From NCBI RefSeq assembly GCF_023822045.1, contig NZ_CP084712.1, positions 4,213,001 through 4,277,000 of the forward strand: a DNA stretch of 64,000 bases, given 5' to 3'. The translations under genes were made by a program, and so were the position numbers. Below the pieces are notes generated by a model. The model had not been told where the DNA came from. It searched no databases and saw nothing but the letters and a program-made list of their open reading frames with translations. Within the stretch, counting starts at the first letter, position 1. Every line of letters starts with the position of its first letter. This document shows positions 61,193 to 64,000 of the stretch, one piece after another. This DNA comes from Sphingopyxis sp. USTB-05. GTDB taxonomy: Bacteria > Pseudomonadota > Alphaproteobacteria > Sphingomonadales > Sphingomonadaceae.

Positions 61193-61238
61193 CAATATAG
61201 GCCACCCTCCGGCACGGACGGGGTGAGCGGGGAGTGAG

Positions 61239-62252
61239 ATGACCGAAGGCCGCCTTGTCTTTTTCGGCGAACTGCTGATCCGCCTGACTGCGCCCGGCAA
61301 CGAATTGCTGATGCAATCGCCGTCGCTCGCGCTCCATGTCGGGGGCGCCGAGGCGAACGTTGCGATAGGTCTCGCCCATCTTGGCCACGATTGCGCGATG
61401 GTCAGCCGCGTCCCTGCGAATGCGCTGGGCCGCGGTGCCGTCGCCGCGGTGCGGGGTGCGGGCGTCGATTGTTCCGACGTCTCCGATGCGCCGGGACGAA
61501 TGGGGCTCTATTTCCTCAGCGTCGGGGCGGGGCTGCGCGCGTCGGAGATCGTCTATGACCGCGCCGGGTCGAGCTTTGCGGCGACGGGTGCCGAGGATTA
61601 TGATTTCGACCGGCTGCTTACGGGCGCGGGTCTGCTCCACCTGTCGGGGATCACCCCCGCGCTCGGGCCGCGCTCTGCCGAAGCCGCGCTCGCGGCGGCA
61701 CGTGCAGCGAAACGGCTCGGCGTGCCTGTCAGCTTCGACGGCAATTATCGTGCGATGCTGTGGGAGGCATGGGACAGCGATCCGCGCACGATCCTGTCGG
61801 AACTGATCGGCTCGGCGGACATATTGTTCGGCAATCACCGCGACCTGTCGCTTGTGCTGGGCAAGGCCTTCAGCGGTGAAGGCGAAGACCGGCGGCGCGA
61901 AGCCGCCGAGGCTGGTTTCTCAGCCTTCCCGGGCCTCAAACTGATCGCCTCGACCGCGCGCCATACGGCCACGGCCGACCATCACCGCATCGCGGCGCGC
62001 GTCGACCTGCGCGATGGTGGTTACCAGACCCCCGAGATCGACGTCACCGGCATCGTCGACCGCATCGGCGCGGGCGATGCCTTTGCTGCAGGCGTCCTCC
62101 ATGCGCATCTGTCGGGCAGCGATGCGCGTGCAATGGCTGAAAGCGGTCTCGCGCTGACCTGTCTCAAACATTCGCTGCCGGGCGACGCGAGCCGCTTTGG
62201 TCAGGCCGATATCGACGCCTTCCACGGCGGCGGGCTCGATGTCCGGCGCTGA
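61239..62252 (+). CDS. kdgK: 2-keto-3-deoxygluconate kinase (PfkB family)
   Basis: The 337-residue ribokinase-like sugar kinase phosphorylates KDG to KDPG. It has the N-terminal LVFFGELLIRLTAPGNELLM, the substrate loop LHVGGAEANVAIGLAHLGHD, FDGNYRAMLW, and the ATP/anion-hole motif DRIGAGDAFAAGVL near the C-terminus. It follows kduD by 46 bp with a GGGGAGTGAG site. It joins the ManD and Kdu branches; the KDPG aldolase is outside the window. Confidence 0.93.
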   Translation: MTEGRLVFFGELLIRLTAPGNELLMQSPSLALHVGGAEANVAIGLAHLGHDCAMVSRVPANALGRGAVAAVRGAGVDCSDVSDAPGRMGLYFLSVGAGLRASEIVYDRAGSSFAATGAEDYDFDRLLTGAGLLHLSGITPALGPRSAEAALAAARAAKRLGVPVSFDGNYRAMLWEAWDSDPRTILSELIGSADILFGNHRDLSLVLGKAFSGEGEDRRREAAEAGFSAFPGLKLIASTARHTATADHHRIAARVDLRDGGYQTPEIDVTGIVDRIGAGDAFAAGVLHAHLSGSDARAMAESGLALTCLKHSLPGDASRFGQADIDAFHGGGLDVRR

Positions 62253-63792
62253 ACGGGTCAGCCGCCGTACTTTGATCGGCGGCGGCCTTGCGCTTGGCGT
62301 CGCGACTGCCTTTCCGGCGAAGGCCCGCCACGATCGGGCTTCGATGATCGAGACACCCGATGGTCTGTATGCAAACGTCAATGGCGGCGGCGGGCTTCCC
62401 TATCGTTTCGCCGGCATCCGCTATGCGCGTGCTGCGCGCTTCGCGGCGCCGGTCGCCGTGCTCAGGGCCGAGCAATTCGGTCCGGACCCGCAAGCCCCGT
62501 TGCGGCCTGACGGGCGGAAGGGCCGGGATATGGTCTTCGGCCCGGCGTGCCCGCAGCAGGGCGACCGATATCATCCGCAATCCGAGGACTGCCTTTTTCT
62601 CAACGTCTGGACACCGTCGCTAGAGGGCGAGGGGCGTCGCCCGGTCATGGTCTATTTCCACGGCGGTGCCTATTCGACCGGCAGCGTCACCGACCCGGTC
62701 AACGACGGCGCAAGCCTCGCGGCGCGCGGCGATGTCGTCGTCGTCACCGTGAACCACCGCCTCAACGCGCTCGGCTATCTGTATCTCGCCGGGCTAGATC
62801 CGCGTTTCCCCGATAGCGGCAATGCCGGGCAACTCGACCTGATCGTCGCGCTCAAATGGGTGCAGCGAAATATCGCGGCGTTCGGCGGCGATCCGGGCAA
62901 TGTCACCGTTTTCGGCCAGTCGGGCGGCGGTGCGAAGATCGCAACGCTGATGGCGATGCCTGAAGCCAAGGGGCTTTTTCACAAGGCGATCACGATGAGC
63001 GGGCAACAGGTCACTGCCTCGGGCCCGCTCAACGCGACAAAGCGGGCGCAGGCGTTTCTGGCCAAGCTGGGCACGGGCTTCGATCCCGCGACCGCTCCGG
63101 TCGAGCAGCTCGTTGCCGCGCTGTCGGCGACCGACCCGATCCTTGGCGGCGGCGTCTATATGGGCCCGGTGCTCGACATGAAACATCTGACGCGCCACCC
63201 CTTCTGGCCCGACGCCGCGCCGCAGTCGCTCGGCATCCCGATGATGCTTGGCAACACGGTGATGGAAACGCGCGCCTTCTATGCGCCCGAAGGCAAACAA
63301 TTGTCGGGCCTGAGTTTCGGGAATCTCGCGGTGCGGATCGCGCCGGAGATGCGCATCGATATCGAACCATCGTGGGTGGTCGGCCAGTTTCGCAGCCGAT
63401 ATCCGCAGGCCGCGCCGCTCGAGCTGTTCCACCGCATCGTCACTGCCGCGCGCAGTTGGCGCGGGCAGGTCGAGGAGGCCGAAGCGCGCGCACGCGCGGG
63501 TCATCCGGGCTTCGTCTACCAGCTCGATTTCGAGGGCGCGAAACATGCCGACGATATCGCGCTCAGCTTCGGCACGATCCCCGATCCGACCCCCGCGCAG
63601 CAGGCGATGAGCGATCGCGTCATGGACGCTTTCGTCCGCTTTGCCCGCACGGGTGATCCGGGTTGGCCGGCCTATGATCTCGATAAACGGCGGACGATGA
63701 TCTTCGATACGTCGAGCCGCGTAGAGAATGATCCGAGAAAATGGGAGCGCGAGCTGTTCGCGCGCGTGCCCTATATCCAGCCGGGCAGCTAG
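62239..63792 (+). CDS. Tat-exported type-B carboxylesterase
   Basis: The 517-residue alpha/beta hydrolase has a twin-arginine signal (VSRRTLIGGGLALGVATAFP). The type-B signature EDCLFLNVW, an oxyanion segment VMVYFHGGAYSTGS, the nucleophile elbow VFGQSGGGAK and a His in GAKHADDIALSFG are seen. It overlaps kdgK by 14 bp, so it belongs to the kdu operon. It probably removes acetyl, methyl or feruloyl groups from the glycan before depolymerisation; which ester is not clear. The start at 62239 is weakly supported by ribosome-site sequence. Confidence 0.88.
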   Translation: MSGAERVSRRTLIGGGLALGVATAFPAKARHDRASMIETPDGLYANVNGGGGLPYRFAGIRYARAARFAAPVAVLRAEQFGPDPQAPLRPDGRKGRDMVFGPACPQQGDRYHPQSEDCLFLNVWTPSLEGEGRRPVMVYFHGGAYSTGSVTDPVNDGASLAARGDVVVVTVNHRLNALGYLYLAGLDPRFPDSGNAGQLDLIVALKWVQRNIAAFGGDPGNVTVFGQSGGGAKIATLMAMPEAKGLFHKAITMSGQQVTASGPLNATKRAQAFLAKLGTGFDPATAPVEQLVAALSATDPILGGGVYMGPVLDMKHLTRHPFWPDAAPQSLGIPMMLGNTVMETRAFYAPEGKQLSGLSFGNLAVRIAPEMRIDIEPSWVVGQFRSRYPQAAPLELFHRIVTAARSWRGQVEEAEARARAGHPGFVYQLDFEGAKHADDIALSFGTIPDPTPAQQAMSDRVMDAFVRFARTGDPGWPAYDLDKRRTMIFDTSSRVENDPRKWERELFARVPYIQPGS

Positions 63793-64000
63793 ACGATCCT
63801 GTGCCCGCCGAGCCAGTTCCACAGCAGCTCGGGCCAGATTGCAACGGGTAGTCCCGCCGTCTTCATCAGTCCGAAGCCATGTTCGCCGCGCTCGAAGAAA
63901 TGCGCTTCCACCGATGCTCCAACGGCGCGCGTCGCTTCCCGTAGCCGAACGCTGTTCTCGACCTTCACGACGCTGTCGTCCTCGGCGTGGAGCAGCCACA
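63789..64000 (-). CDS. Alpha/beta hydrolase (esterase), C-terminal part only
   Basis: This is an open frame entering from the right edge, with 70 residues visible and a TAG at 63789-63791 that overlaps the stop of the convergent carboxylesterase. It reads WLLHAEDDSVVKVENSVRLR, then EATRAVGASVEAHFFERGEH, then GFGLMKTAGLPVAIWPELLW. This fits the end of a BD-FAE/acetyl-esterase-type hydrolase, with the acid Asp in AEDDSVV and the catalytic His in GEHGFG. Placed beside a carboxylesterase in a polysaccharide locus, a deacetylase role is plausible. The N-terminal half is unseen. Confidence 0.75.
   Translation of the reverse strand, partial: WLLHAEDDSVVKVENSVRLREATRAVGASVEAHFFERGEHGFGLMKTAGLPVAIWPELLWNWLGGHRIV

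Noticed and set aside
62794..63999. A 401-residue minus-strand frame covering the carboxylesterase
   Set aside because: It is antisense to a type-B carboxylesterase. The real minus-strand gene here is only the short hydrolase end at 63789-64000 in another frame.
1..64000. CRISPR arrays, tRNA, rRNA, insertion sequences or phage genes
   Set aside because: No regularly spaced repeats, cloverleaf-like segments, rRNA-conserved blocks, transposases, integrases or phage structural proteins were seen on either strand.

Overview
The window is GC-rich (roughly two thirds G+C by eye), densely packed with overlapping genes, and looks chromosomal from a sphingomonad (Alphaproteobacteria, Sphingomonadaceae; Sphingopyxis, Sphingomonas or Novosphingobium-like). 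The grounds are TonB-dependent receptors of the sphingomonad/Caulobacter type, a ManD with the same active-site layout as the characterised Novosphingobium enzyme, an alphaproteobacterial LexA box (GTTC-N7-GTTC) before imuA-imuB-dnaE2, and GntR/LacI uronate regulators. This is inference from protein families; no rRNA, tRNA, CRISPR array, insertion sequence or prophage was seen.

Layout. (1) 1-9160: left half of a uronate-polysaccharide locus: a TonB receptor cut by the window edge, a GH105 unsaturated uronyl hydrolase, a GH3 glycosidase, D-mannonate dehydratase (ManD), a DUF4861 protein and a GntR/FCD regulator. (2) 9259-11146: four small genes (LuxR-type HTH with a C-terminal membrane anchor, a helical protein, a small membrane protein, a winged-helix protein). 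(3) 11203-42042: a nearly complete flagellar locus: fliA-flhA-transglycosylase, flgN-like/flgM/flgA, flgBCDEFGHIJKL, motAB, a sigma-54 activator, fliS-fliD, the 15-gene fliE-to-flhB operon, and fliC. (4) 42252-47759: the SOS mutasome imuA-imuB-dnaE2. (5) 47839-53627: a three-gene RND efflux operon. (6) 53993-64000: right half of the uronate locus: second TonB receptor, a secreted beta-helix protein, a LacI regulator, kduI-kduD-kdgK, a Tat-exported carboxylesterase and the end of an alpha/beta hydrolase.

How the parts work together. The two uronate halves, about 44 kb apart, share operator sequences. A LacI-type palindrome containing TGACACCGGT is present at four promoters (receptor 1, GH3-GH105/manD, receptor 2, lacI/kduI). 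Three of these also carry upstream sites of the GntR/FCD form TnGTnnnACnA. In all three the order is the same: GntR site(s), LacI site, gene. The enzymes converge on 2-keto-3-deoxygluconate: ManD from D-mannonate (the glucuronate branch), KduI/KduD from unsaturated uronates, then KdgK. This points to a glucuronate-containing polymer rather than plain pectin, although the glycan itself cannot be read from the sequence. Glucuronate isomerase, fructuronate reductase, KDPG aldolase and the inner-membrane transporter are not in the window.

The flagellar locus encodes its own cascade. Four sigma-54 promoters with exact GG-N10-GC spacing precede the early operons (transglycosylase-flhA-fliA, flgA, flgB-L, fliE-flhB). 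Four sigma-28 promoters (T[T/C]AA-N15-[G/T]CCGTTAA-like) precede the late genes (fliC, fliD-fliS, flgM, motAB). Several parts are reduced: FlgD and FlgE are short, FlgJ lacks its muramidase, FliM lacks the CheY-binding N-terminal peptide, and FlgH has no lipobox cysteine. No chemotaxis genes lie in the window.
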